Under the pieces are notes generated by a model. The model had not been told where the DNA came from. It saw nothing but the letters and a program-made list of their open reading frames with translations, and ran no database searches. The translations under genes and the position numbers were made by a program. A stretch of 64,000 bases of DNA, from the NCBI GenBank assembly GCA_963730785.1, contig CAVSTF010000003.1:62001-126000 (forward strand). The letters run 5' to 3'. Shown here in pieces: positions 1 through 9,983 of the stretch (positions are counted from its first letter, which is position 1; the number at the start of each line of letters is the position of its first letter). Source of the stretch: Bog-473 sp963730785 (GTDB taxonomy: Bacteria; Actinomycetota; Acidimicrobiia; Acidimicrobiales; RAAP-2).

Positions 1-1873
1 ATGATCTCGGCCTTCCCGGCTCTGGGGAGCGATGCCGTGCCGTTGTCGGTGGCGTTCGTGGTGATTCTCGCCTACGTCAACTTGCGTGGCATCCGCGAAG
101 CCGGGCAGCGTCTTCGCCGCTCCGACCTATTTCTTTATCGTCAATATGGCCCTGCTGATTGTGGTCGGACTGGTCAAAGAGATCAGTCAGGGATTGCCGC
201 ATGCTGCGGTCACCGGCAGCTCGGAGAAACTCGGGCACGCCAGTGGTGGATTGATTCTCGGTATTTCGGCGTTCTATCTCTTACGGGCATTCGCCAATGG
301 AAGTTCGGCCATGACCGGAACTGAGGCTATTTCCAACGGAGTGAGCATTTTCCGCCAGCCCCAGGCCAAGAACGCTCGGACGACCTTGGTTCTCATGAGC
401 ACCATTCTCGGGGCCATGTTTCTTGGCGTATCCGCCTTGGCTGCCTTTACCCACGCCGTTCCATTCAGGTCGGGCACACCAACCGTGGTCGCAGAGATCG
501 GAAAGCTCGTCTACGGATCGAGTCCTCTCGGCCACGTGCTGTTCTATTCACTCCAAGCGGCGACCGCCCTCATTCTCATTTTGGCCGCCAACACAAGTTT
601 CACTGGGTTTCCCTTCTTGGTCAGTTTCGTGGCCGAGGATTCGTTCCTGCCTCGCATGCTGACGGTCCGAGGGCATCGGCTGGTCTTTTCGAACGGGATC
701 ATGCTGCTGGCCATTGCCTCAATCGCCCTTCTTCTTGCCACTCAGGCCAAGGTCTCAGCGCTCATTCCGATGTACGCCATTGGTGTCTTCACCGGCTTCA
801 CCATGGCCGGGGCAGGGATGGTGAAACACCACTTGACCCACAAGGCCGAACATTGGCGCAAGAGCGTGGCTGTCAACGGTGTCGCCGCAGTGGTGTGCTG
901 CATTGTGGTCATCGTCTTCGCGGTGGCCGAGTTCACTCAAGGTGCGTGGGTGATCGTCATCGTCATGCCCATCATTGTGTTCGGGCTGGTTCGCACGAAT
1001 CGCGAGTACCGAACGGAAGAGTTCGTGTTAGAAGAAGGTGTCGCCGTCCAGGCGTGCGAAGCGAAGATATTGCGCCGTCATGTCGTCGTCATTTTCATTG
1101 ATCGGATCGACATGGCTACGGCGAGAGCCATTCAATATGCCCGAACGCTGTCACCGGACGACCTCCGTGCGGTGCACTTCAACATTGACGATCGACGATC
1201 GAGCGCGCTGATTGAGCGTTGGCAACAAGTCGGTCTGGCGCGACTGCCCTTGGACGTTGTCGATTGCCCGGACCGCCGGCTCGGTCGAGCCGCACTGGAA
1301 CTGGCAGCTGAGTTGGCCGATGGTGAGACGGAAGTCAGCATTCTCTTGCCTCGCCGCTCGTATGGCAAAGCATGGCGGCGATTCCTCCACGATCAGACGG
1401 CCGATCGTATTGTGGACATTGTGAGTCAGCTCTCGCATGTCAACGCGACGATTGTCCCGTTCATGGTTGCGCCCGGGATCGGCGACAAATCCCTCTTGGA
1501 GACACTCGTGACGCCTGAACCACGTCGTCGAGACGCCGAGAAATTATCCGCAGTCCCACGCACTTCCACTCTTTCATCGGACACGACGCTCATTGCCGAC
1601 CTCGAATGGCGCCGGCGCGGCCGGGTGGCAGGACGGGTCAAGCGATTGCGGGTCCAACCGCACGGTGGGGTGCAATCGCTCGAATGTGTTCTCGTCGATT
1701 CCAGTGGTCATGCCATCACCCTCGTGTTCCTCGGACGCAAGTCAATTCCGGGTGTTACTACCGGGTCGCGGCTGTTGGCCGACGCCATGGTGGGAAAGCA
1801 TCACGGAAAACTGGCCATGATCAATCCCAACTATCAGCTCTTGTCGGCTACTGAGCTCGCCGATACCCAATAA
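1..1873 (+). CDS. APC-family permease with C-terminal OB-like domain (5' partial)
   Basis: Amino-acid/polyamine permease of the APC superfamily, an inner-membrane transporter. The first roughly 35 codons are read in frame 1 and the rest in frame 2; an extra C near 107-110 (in gggcagc) restores the family sequence REAGSVFAAPTYFF. The N-terminus, probably four membrane helices, lies before the window. About eight hydrophobic helices are visible up to residue ~310 of the 595-residue frame-2 part, followed by a soluble tail. The last ~85 residues (LIADLEWRRRGRV... LAMINPNYQL) resemble the small OB-fold protein that actinobacteria usually encode separately near TrkA-type genes; that match is from memory. 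The stop overlaps the next start (TAATG). The permease call is firm; substrate unknown. Confidence 0.85.
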
Positions 1874-2650
1874 TGCGGCGACGTGATGGCGGTCAGTTAG
1901 CGGCGGTGGGGCCGGGCCGATCGAAATTGTGGATCGTGTGGCCGATGTCGATAGTGGCGCCGATTGTGGTCGCCGCGCTGCTCATTCCGGGCCGCGGACA
2001 TCTCAACACGGCGAATGACGCGCTGATACTTGTCGTGGTCACCGTGGTTATCTCCACCTTCGGCACCCGCATGGTGTCAGCGATGAGCGCAATCGTGTCG
2101 GCCGCTTCCTTCGACTTCTTTCTGACTCGGCCCTACGGGTCGTTGAGGATCAGTCGGCAAAGCGATCTGGTGACCGAAGTGCTGTTTGTCGTGGTCGCGC
2201 TGATCGTGGGGGAACTTAGCCGTACGGAGTCGTCAGCATCAGAGCGCAGTGGTTGAAGGTCGGTCGGAGTTAGCTCGCATACACGCCGTGGCGGAAAGAA
2301 TCTCCGATGGCGAGGAACCCGACTTTGTGCTTATCGCGGTCGCAGCAGAGCTGCGTGACCTACTCAACCTTAAGGATTGCCGGTTCGTCCGCGAGCAACC
2401 GACGGGCAAGGGGGCCAGGATTGAAAGTGACGGCTCCGTGCATCTCAATCCGATCCGCTGGCCTAGTTCAACGGCCGGACTCCCGACCAACCACGTTGAA
2501 TTGCCGGTTCGGGGTGGGGGAAGGGTGATTGGCACTTTCATACTGACCCCGACCCCGACGTCTCCGGTCTCTCATGAGCAATGCATGGTGGCGGTCGCGC
2601 TGGCTGATCAGTTAGGCACAGCCCTGACCGTGCAGGATGATCTGAACTAA
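1873..2650 (+). CDS. DUF4118/KdpD-like membrane protein with GAF-like domain (frameshifted)
   Basis: Residues 1-120 carry four hydrophobic segments typical of the DUF4118 module of KdpD sensors, including FDFFLTRPYGSLRI, which is characteristic of that module. The frame then breaks: deleting one base near 2224 joins LIVGELSR to a soluble part beginning RSRQHQSAVVEGRSELARIH and ending at 2650. This second part (about 135 residues) looks like a degenerate GAF sensor domain; no histidine kinase core is present. Standalone actinobacterial DUF4118 proteins have this two-part layout and about 258 residues, matching the repaired length. Start ATG overlaps the permease stop, so the two are probably co-translated. 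The role may be sensing near transport genes; ligand unknown. Confidence 0.75.
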
Positions 2651-2792
2651 CGGCAGGAAGATCTAGTTCGTACGGGTCGTCTTGGGTGTCGACCTCCTAC
2701 TTAAGGCCTGAGGTCTCGATAGTTCAAGCGGGACTGCCTGGACAAAAATCCTGGTCAGCGCCTCATCGTCGTCAGGTTGGCTGGTGGCGTAA

Positions 2793-2819
2793 CTTGACTA
2801 AAACAGTCGGAGTTATGCT
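2793..2819 (+). promoter_or_regulatory. candidate Rrf2-like operator/promoter
   Basis: In the 240-base gap before the 2891 operon, CTTGACTAAAACAGTCGG contains the inverted repeat GACT-N5-AGTC (2796-2808). The same bases supply a TTGACT -35-like hexamer, with TATGCT only 14 bases downstream, so promoter spacing is short. The layout resembles operators I associate with Rrf2-family regulators, but that is recall and no Rrf2 gene is in the window. Nothing else obvious is in 2651-2890. Confidence 0.3.
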
Positions 2820-2890
2820 ATTGAAACCCTTCAGCGGCAGACTGTTCCCCAGCGGATAGCGGCAGCATCGCCACTTCACCTCCAGCAGCC

Positions 2891-3924
2891 ATGAGCACAA
2901 GAATGCCTGACACCCCTCTCTCGACGACGCCCGCCATCCAGCGACGCTGGGTGGTCATTGTCATTGCCGTATTCGGCGCTGTCCTCGTTTTCATGCCGGT
3001 TGCTTTTGGCATGTTCTCAAAGGCACCGCAAGGTGCCGTGATGATTGCCCAGTTCAAGCCCTTCATGACCACGGCTCGCCTTGACGGCTATCAGCATGAA
3101 CTCAGGGAGATCAATGCCGGCGTACGGCAGACCGACTCCGGCGTGGTCAGCGCCCTCTTTGACGATCACGGTGGCCGAACTGCGTTTAATGCGGCCTTCC
3201 CCACTTTCGCCAGCTTCGACCGACAGTGGCCCGCCATTGATCACACCATGACGAACTTGATGAACGAGGTCCAGGAGAACCGGGGCAACTACGAGGCCAT
3301 GGCCGCCCTCCCCAGTTTCCGGATCTTCCCGTGGTTCTTTGTGGCCCCGGGCGCCTTGCTGTGTCTGTTCGCCCTCTTCTTGCTCTTGAGGCCGAAGGCG
3401 TGGAAGTCGGTTCGCTGGGTGTTTGTTCTGCTTGGGTTGGCGTTAATCGCCGTGCCGATCGGTTCCAAAATGTTCAATCGTGCGCCAGAAGGCGGACGGA
3501 TGATGACGACGTTCAAACACATTGAGACCACTTCGAACGTCGAGAACATTCAGAGCTATTTCGGCACCATGGCCGAAGGGCAGGGGCAATTCGCCTGAGC
3601 ATTGTGCCGGCGCTCGAACATGCCGGATACTCGGCGGCGAAGATCCAATCTGAATTTCCTGCCGTCGCCACACTTGATGCGCAATGGGTCCACGTGCTCA
3701 ATGACATGACGCCGATGATCGGAGCCATGAGCGACAACGTGGCCGGCTACCAGGCGATTTCCAGCCTGCCGCCGTTTACTCTTTTTCCTTGGTTCTTCGT
3801 ACTACCGGGTGTGTTGATCATCGGATTGACCATTGCAGGCGGACGACAGGTCCCTCGGCGCAAGGCGCAAGCTGAAGGATCGACCTCGAGCTCGCTGCCC
3901 ACGTTCGCGGGAGTGTCATCGTGA
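2891..3924 (+). CDS. membrane protein with duplicated module (frameshifted), unknown function
   Basis: I do not recognise the family. The protein has two copies of one module. Copy 1 (about residues 20-165) opens with a hydrophobic helix, then GMFSKAPQGAVMIAQFKPFM, a soluble stretch and a second helix beginning FRIFPWFFVAPGALL. Copy 2 (about 175-340) repeats this with KMFNRAPEGGRMMTTFKHIE and FTLFPWFFVLPGVL. The frame breaks at 3596-3600: inserting one C (gcctgagc to gccctgagc) joins EGQGQFA to LSIVPALEHAGYS. Four helices and two extracytoplasmic loops of about 110 residues are predicted. It heads an operon in which each gene overlaps or nearly abuts the next, suggesting a shared envelope role. 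Confidence 0.7.
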
Positions 3925-4621
3925 TCCGCAAGTTCAGTGCGGCAGCGTTGTCATTGCTCGCCATCGGTGGCCTCACGCTCGGGCTCGGCCAAACTGCGGC
4001 CAGTGCCAGTTCCGGTAAACCGTTGGTCGGAACCTTCAAGCTGACCAACGGTGCCTGCTTCGGCGCCGCGGTGACTGGCACCTACTTCCGGATGATCTTC
4101 CCCAAGGGCAACATCAAGACCGGGCAGTTCTTCCAAGATCCCGATTCCCTTTGCCCCAACAAGACATTCATCCTGGCCACTCCGGGAACAGACGGTGGCT
4201 TTGAGACCGGAAAGTTTCAGCCCAATCCCAAACCGGCTTTTACCTCGACGGGTGGAGCGCTGGCCGACGAGATCATTCAGCCGCAAAGCTTTACCGGCAT
4301 CGACTTTTCGCTCGCTACCAGCCGGGTGGATCCGCAACAGGGCAATCTGTGCCCGCGCCGCGCATCGTCGATACCAATGGCAAGTTGTCAGGACAGATCG
4401 AAGCGTGGTCGGTGTCGTGGAACAAGCTCTATTTCAATTTGGGTTCGCCCAAGCCGAACGGTGGGCTACCGGGTCTGACGCGACCCGTGAGCGGCACCTA
4501 CAACGCATCCACCCATGACTACGTGTTGACCTGGACCAGTCAAGTGTCGGGAGGTCCATTCAATGGATTCACCGGGTACTGGCACCTGGCCGGCAAGTTC
4601 GTTCAAAGCGAAGGGATCTAA
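3921..4621 (+). CDS. secreted protein, first of a tandem paralogue pair (frameshifted)
   Basis: GTG start at 3921 overlaps the upstream stop by four bases. A clear signal peptide (MIRKF..., hydrophobic core, cleavage after ASA) precedes a roughly 200-residue beta-rich domain without recognised family. The frame breaks near 4345, where PQQGNL continues as PAPRIVDTNGKLSG in the next frame, ending at 4621. The domain ends with WTSQVSGGPFNGF and a YWHLAGKF-type strand. The same landmarks recur in the following gene, so these are tandem duplicates. Two cysteine pairs may form disulfides. Probably exported and soluble; function unknown. Confidence 0.65.
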
Positions 4622-4628
4622 GTAACCA

Positions 4629-5676
4629 ATGCGCCTCATGAAATGGCTTTCTTTCGCCGCCATTTGTTGGCAGGTATGACCATGGGCGGCCTCTGGGCCA
4701 GCCCGGCTTCGGCCGCATCCACGCCCCTTATCGGTACGTTCTCGGTCACACCTGGAAGTTGCAGTGGCGGCAATGCCAGCGGCACCTACCTCCGAATGGT
4801 GTTGCCCGGAGGGACCAATTCCGGCCCGTACTTTTCGAACAGTGATTCGAGTTGTGGCGACGCCACCTATACGCCACTGTCACCGGGCAATGACAGAGGG
4901 TTGGTGACCGGCACCTATGAGCCAGAGCCATCGCCGGCTTTCGACAGCTCCGGGAACGCACTGTCCGGTGAGATCACGGCACCGGTGGCCTTCGAAGGTG
5001 TGAAGTTCGCTACGGCAACCAATCCGGTCGACCCACAGACCGGGGCGCATGTCCCGGTCCCACCATCGACGTCAACGGCACGACGCTCAGCGGCAACCTT
5101 GAGGCGTTCGGGGTGTCGTGGAACAACCAGCAGTTCAACCAGGGATCGCCGAAGCCGGGTGGGTCAACTCCGGGGAACACGACGCCGGTGACGGGACCTA
5201 CAACGCGGCAACCGGGGCTTACACATTGCAATGGTCCAGCCAGGTGGTCGGTGGGCCGTTCAATAGCTTCTCCGCCTTCTGGAATCTGACGGGCACGTTT
5301 ACCCCGTCGGGTGTCGAGCGCACCATCTACTGCCGGGTCGACTCAGTGGTGCCGAGTGGCGCGCCTGGTGCGACGAGTGCACCTGTCGACCAGTCCCTCG
5401 AGCGGTGCGCTGTCAACCAAATCGGCGTCGGCGAGCGGTCGACAACCACCACCGCCGCACCCAGCGACGTCGTCGCCGAAGGCGACAACGCCGAGCAAGA
5501 CGAAGACACCCACCAAGACTCGAGTCATCCTGTCGTCGCGGACCATTTCGAGCACGAGTGGTGGCTGGAACACCCCTGACTGGCTGATTGCCGTGTTGGC
5601 CCTGCTCGTCGCCCTTGGTATCGCGGGGCTGGCTTGGTCCGAGGTGGCTCGCAGACAACTAGGAGACAGCGCATGA
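4629..5676 (+). CDS. secreted/anchored paralogue with Ser/Pro/Thr linker and C-terminal TM (frameshifted)
   Basis: Paralogue of the preceding gene: TPLIGTFSVTPGSC, SGTYLRMVLP and WSSQVVGGPFNSF align with it. The signal peptide reads best if ATG 4629 (MRLMKWLSFAAIC) joins AGMTMGGLWASPASA by restoring one base near 4670; ATG 4643 is an alternative. Further breaks fall near 5050, 5200 and 5310. Unlike its sister it adds about 90 residues rich in Ser, Pro, Thr and Lys, then a membrane helix (WLIAVLALLVALGIAGL) and a short basic tail, so it is probably anchored with the domain outside. Its stop overlaps the next start (ATGA at 5673). Confidence 0.6.
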
Positions 5677-6184
5677 GTCAAAGCACAATGACGACTCAGC
5701 GGGGTTGAGGGAACTCTTCTCGTTCCCCAATCCCGTCAATGAGATATCGGCTCGTCTTGTCGCCGGTGGAGTAGTCATCATGACCCTCCTCACCATCGGA
5801 CTCAATCTCAAGTGGGCCACCATCGTCATCGCCTATGGCTTCGTCGCCCGGGTGCTGACCGGTCCTTCATTGAGCCCACTGGGTCAGTTCGTGACCAGGG
5901 TGGTCACGCCGAGGCTGCCCATTGAACCTCGCCCGGTGGCCGGACCACCAAAGCGTTTTGCCCAGGGGATGGGCGTCGCCTTCTCGGTGACGGCCTTGGT
6001 CCTGACCGGGCTTGGGTTCTGGGGAGCGGCGCAGATCGTTCTCAGCCTTCTGGTGGTCGCCGCCCTGCTTGAGTCGGTGCTCGGCCTCTGCCTCGGCTGT
6101 AAAGCATTCGCCATTTTGATCAAGTTCGGGGTTGTTCCCGAGGAGGTATGTGAGAAGTGCAACAACATTTGGGCCACGGCATGA
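5673..6184 (+). CDS. DUF4395 family membrane protein (frameshifted)
   Basis: ATG 5673 overlaps the upstream stop. The frame breaks at 5701-5704: one extra G in the G run gives QRGLRELFSFPNPVNEIS and joins the main frame, which ends at 6184. About four hydrophobic segments are present, with the paired cysteines LGLCLGC and EVCEKC near the C-terminus that mark DUF4395 proteins. Such proteins are often found near thioredoxin- or rhodanese-type genes, so a thiol-redox role in the membrane is possible, but no partner of that kind is nearby. Total length about 170 residues fits the family. Confidence 0.75.
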
Positions 6185-6959
6185 GTACGCCACGTCTCGA
6201 TAAGTTCGTGCGGGCTGCTTCAGCCGTCGGTCACGCTGGTATCGGCCGGTGTACTCGGACTGGTAGTCGCCGAAAGCGGCGGCACGGTGACCAAACACAC
6301 CGTGACCACAAGGCACGTCGTGCACACGCCGGTGCGCCAAGCCCAACCGGTCACACCGGCGACACCAACCCCAAACGCCGGCGCGGCGCCCGTGCAGGCA
6401 ACGTCGAGCTCAACTTCGGGTCACCGCCTCGGTGCCCGCACCGGTGGTGACGGCGCCCGCAACCACAACGCCGGCCGACCACGGCACCGTCGACCACACT
6501 GCACCGTCTCCGACCACCCCCCCCACCGGCGTGCCGGGACGTGACGGCCAATGTACTGCCGGCGTGCCCGTTGGGTCTGTCCGCCCCGCCAACAGCGGTG
6601 GCCTGCAATCACTCATCGGCTTCGCGCCGGTATTCGGGCCCTTCTCGGCGGAAGCGTTTGCATCAGCGGCCGCATTTCAGCCGGTGCTCGAACTCATCGG
6701 TCCGTTCCTGGTGGCGTTCGCCAATGCCTATGCGCCGTATGCGACATCGTTCGCCCCGTTGCTGAATGCGGTGGAGTCGCTTGAGGACCTGGGCTACAGC
6801 ACCTTGATCGAGCCATTTTCGGCGGCGTACCAAACCCAGCTGCTGACGGCTGAGACGCAACTGGCCACCGCATTGGCTCCTGGGGCGTCGGCGCTCCTCG
6901 ACAACCCCGCATCTTCGTGCGTGGTCGATATCGAAGGGTTGTTGACCGGCGACAGCTGA
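6181..6959 (+). CDS. anchored Pro/Thr-rich exported protein (frameshifted)
   Basis: ATG 6181 overlaps the DUF4395 stop (ATGA). Three frames must be joined: MSTPRLDKFVRAASA..., then after a break near 6228 a membrane or signal helix (TLVSAGVLGLVVA) and a Pro/Thr/Val-rich linker, then after a break near 6421 more linker (VPAPVVTAPATTTPAD) and a helical domain of about 130 residues rich in Ala, Phe and Leu ending at 6959. There is a cysteine in DGQCTAG and one near the C-terminus, possibly a disulfide. No family recognised. It closes the 2891-6959 operon and is convergent with the next gene 7 bases away. Confidence 0.6.
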
Positions 6960-6965
6960 TCCGGG

Positions 6966-8044
6966 TTAGCGCTGCCGAAGCATGAAGGGCAGGTCCTGGG
7001 TGGTCAGGATGCCCGCTGCCGGCCGCACACACATAGGGGATGGCGTTCACCGGTCCGTTGGCGTTGAAGGCCGGCACGATGAGGCCAGTTCTTCGAGCGG
7101 TACCGGGAAGGGCATGCTCAGGTCAATGGGGGCATCGCCATGGACGCGGACCCGCCATCCGGTGGACTGGAGTTCCCAGGCCGGGTCCACATCGAGGGCG
7201 ACGAAGGTGTATTGGTTGAAGCGCACCCGATCGACGCCCTGACTTCGGCCGGTCACGGTGATGCGTTGAGCGGCCAGGGTTCCCGCGTCGATATCGCCGG
7301 CGACAATCGTCAGGTTCTCTTTGGCGATGGCCACGGCGCCATCCGAAGTCCACTCATCAATGTCGAATCCGGCCAGGTCGGCCAGCACCGACAGGGCGGG
7401 CTGGAATGCTCCCAGGAGATGGTTCTTCCGCCGCTCAGGATCGAGCGAGCCGGGTGACTTTCCGAACCCCATCTGTTCCATCACCATGTGCGGCGACGGA
7501 CGACGGGAAAGGTCTCCGAACTCGTCGATCTCAATAAGATCGACCTGGCGCTGTATCGACAGCAGCGCCAAGGGGATGGTCTCGGTAATGAACCCGGGGT
7601 CACTCCCGCTGGCCCACACTGAGGTGCCGCCCCGTTGGCAGGCGTCCAGCACGCGGGCACGATTGGCGTCGCTCAGTGGTGCACCCCGAGCGACCAGGTC
7701 GGTGCAGGTGGTCACCACATTGGTGCCGTGTTCGAGCAGGGCCACCATGTCGTCGACCAACTCGTCCTCGGTGAGCCCAGCCCGCGAGGGCCCGGTCCCG
7801 AGGCACGCGCCATGTAGAGGCAACAATCGGCACTGAGGCTCAGAATCGCTTCTCCGATCGAGCGTGGCAGTGATGCCGGTCGGGCCCTCGCCGCACAGTG
7901 CGCCGGCATCGGTCCCATCCTTTTCGGGGTCGTAGACGAGCACGCCACCAATTCGAGCGATGGGTCACGAATGACCTCCCGGAGTGACCGCTGCCCCGTA
8001 TTCCCGGTGGCCCATTGGATCACCCGATGGCGTTCCGAGGCCAT
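6966..8044 (-). CDS. DapB-N-like NAD(P)-dependent dehydrogenase (frameshifted)
   Basis: N-terminal Rossmann segment VIQWATGNTGQRSLREV matches the actinobacterial family annotated as dihydrodipicolinate reductase-like or NAD(P)H-dependent amine dehydrogenase. The body (ELVDDMVALLEHGTNVV, GSDPGFITETIPLAL) and the C-terminal NAIPYVCAA / LTTQDLPFML are typical. About four breaks occur (near 7940, 7850, 7810 and 7030); repaired length is about 359 residues. ATG 8044 follows a strong AAGGGGGG ribosome site and starts 19 bases after the CMD stop, so it is third in a P450-CMD-dehydrogenase operon. The substrate is probably not diaminopimelate; members sit in lipid and steroid catabolic clusters. Confidence 0.75.
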
Positions 8045-8062
8045 ATTCCCCCCTTCAATCGT

Positions 8063-8666
8063 TCAGCTGGTATCGGCCGGGTGTCGCCCGGACCCTCCGG
8101 GCAGTCCGGGTTCCAGGCCCACGCTGTTCAGGACGGCGGCGAGGCACAGATAGCCGCCGACCACGAACAACACTTCGAGGACTTGGCCCGGATCGAAATG
8201 TGCGGCGAGTTCGTTCCAAGTTGATTCACTCACCGCGAATTGGTCGATCATTTCGTCAGTGGCGGTCAAGAGCGCGCGTCACCGGTGTCCACACCTCGGC
8301 CGAGGGTCCCTCCCACACTGCCGCAACCTGTTCTTCAGTGAGGCCGGTATCCATGCCCATGCGGCGATGCTGGCGCCATTCGTAGCCCGAGCGCGTCCTG
8401 ACGGCGACCCGAAGGATCAGGAGCTCACGCACCTGGGCGTCGAGTCGTGCGTGTTCGCCGGCCAGCATGTCGGTGAACGGGAGCCAGGATCGGCTGAGCT
8501 CGACGTGCTGGGCGAAGAGCTCAAGCACCACCGGCATCGGGGGCGCGTCGGGCGCGCCGGACAGGTAGAGCTCGGGTCGCCGGAGATGTTGCAGAAGGGT
8601 GGTGCGGGTGTCCTCGTCCCAATCGGCGAAGGCCTTGGGGGCGAGTCGCAGAGGTTCGTCAGTCAC
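8063..8666 (-). CDS. carboxymuconolactone decarboxylase family protein (frameshifted)
   Basis: About 200 residues with the CMD/AhpD-like core: RELLILRVAVRTRSGYEWRQH, where the conserved His and preceding acidic residues of the family are visible, followed by GLTEEQVAAVWEG. A break near 8260 moves the last 60 residues (TDEMIDQFAVSESTWNEL... ) to another frame. GTG 8666 lies nine bases beyond the P450 stop, implying coupling. The family includes lactone decarboxylases and peroxidase-like proteins; without the CxxC of AhpD it is more like the unassigned actinobacterial group common next to P450 and acyl-CoA genes. Confidence 0.78.
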
Positions 8667-8674
8667 GCTGAACC

Positions 8675-9873
8675 TCACGGTGTGCGAACGGGGAGCTTCT
8701 CCCATCCCCGCACGGTGGAGGTCCGGGCCTGCACGGCATTGTCCCAGTCGATTTCCCACTCCGGGAACGCGTGAGCACCTCCTCGAGCGCGATGCGGGCC
8801 TCGGCGCGAGCCAGGTGCGCGCCGAGGCAGAAGTGGATGCCGTAGCCAAAGCTGAGATGCCGCTGCACCTTGCGATGGATATCGAACCGATCGGGATCGG
8901 GGAATTCGCGCTCGTCCCGGTTGGCCGACGCGTTGAGGAGCAACATGATGCTGCCCGCCGGGATGGCCTGCCCATGGTGCTCCACGTCCTTGGTGACGTA
9001 GCGGGCCTGCACGGGTGACGGAGGTTCGTAGCGCAGGCACTCCTCGATCGCGCCCGGGATCAGGCTCGGGTCCTCGGCCAACTGGCGGCGCTGATCCGGG
9101 TGTTCGGCCAGCAGCTTGCCGGCCCAGCCGATAAGGCGGGTGGTCGTTTCGTTGCCGGCGCCGGCGAGCAGCCCGATGTAGCCGAGGATCTCGTCGCGGG
9201 TCAGCGTACGAACGGTGCCGTCTCGGTCGGTGAACTCGGCATTGAGCAGTTCGGTCATGAGGTCGTCGGAGGGATGCTTGGCTCGCCAGTCGATGTACTC
9301 GGCGTAGTTGTCGTTCGAACCTGGTCCCCCACTTCGCTGTACTCGGGCATGACGCCGTCCTCGAGGCGGAGGCCCTCATCGATCTTTTCCCGCAGCGCCA
9401 CCTGGTCGTCCTCGGGAATGCCCAGCAACATGCCGATGGTGCGCATGGGGATTTCGGCGCCGAGGTCGGCGATGAAGTCGAAGCCGCCCTGGCCGACCAG
9501 TGGATCGAGCGTCCGGGCGGCGAAGGCCCTGACCTGAGGCTCGATGGCGGCCAGGCGTCGTGGCGTGAAGACCCGGCTCAGGAGGCCGCGATGCAGGTCG
9601 TGGTCGGGCGGGTCCTCGAAAATGAACATGCCGGGTGGCATTTCGAATCTCGGCCTTGATGATCTCGAGCACCGAGCCCTTGGCCGAGCTGTAGGTCTGC
9701 CACTCGACCAGGCCGCGCTCGACATCGTCGTAGCGGCTGACGGCGTAGAAGTCGTATTTCTCGTTGAAGTAGATCGGGGCTTCGTCGCGCAGCCGCTTCC
9801 AGAGCGGATACGGATCGGCATCGATGTCGAAGTCGTACGGGTCGTAGTACGGCTCCGTCGCAGCTGTGACCAT
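8675..9873 (-). CDS. cytochrome P450 (frameshifted)
   Basis: Soluble bacterial P450 of about 400 residues. Seen in order from the N-terminus: YYDPYDFDIDADPYPLWKRL, the B-C region EDPPDHDLHRGLLSRVFTP, the I-helix AGAGNETTTRL, the ExxR motif EECLRYEP and the heme loop FGYGIHFCLGAHLAR with the cysteine ligand. Breaks near 9640, 9320 and 8775 split it into three frames. ATG 9873 follows GAGGCGAC. It leads the operon to CMD and the DapB-like gene and is divergent from the FadD3-like ligase. The substrate is probably a hydrophobic acid or steroid-like compound; redox partner not adjacent. Confidence 0.9.
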
Positions 9874-9983
9874 GTCGCCTCGTTTACGCCAGTTGGAGCT
9901 CCCGTTCGATGTGGGAACGAAGTCGGAGAGTAGCATTATTGCGTGGCAAGAGCATTGTTCTCATATGGCGTGGACCGCCGCTC

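Noticed and set aside
1..324. Separate 107-codon gene at the window start
   Set aside because: Only its first ~36 codons match the permease family; the rest is out of frame after an indel.
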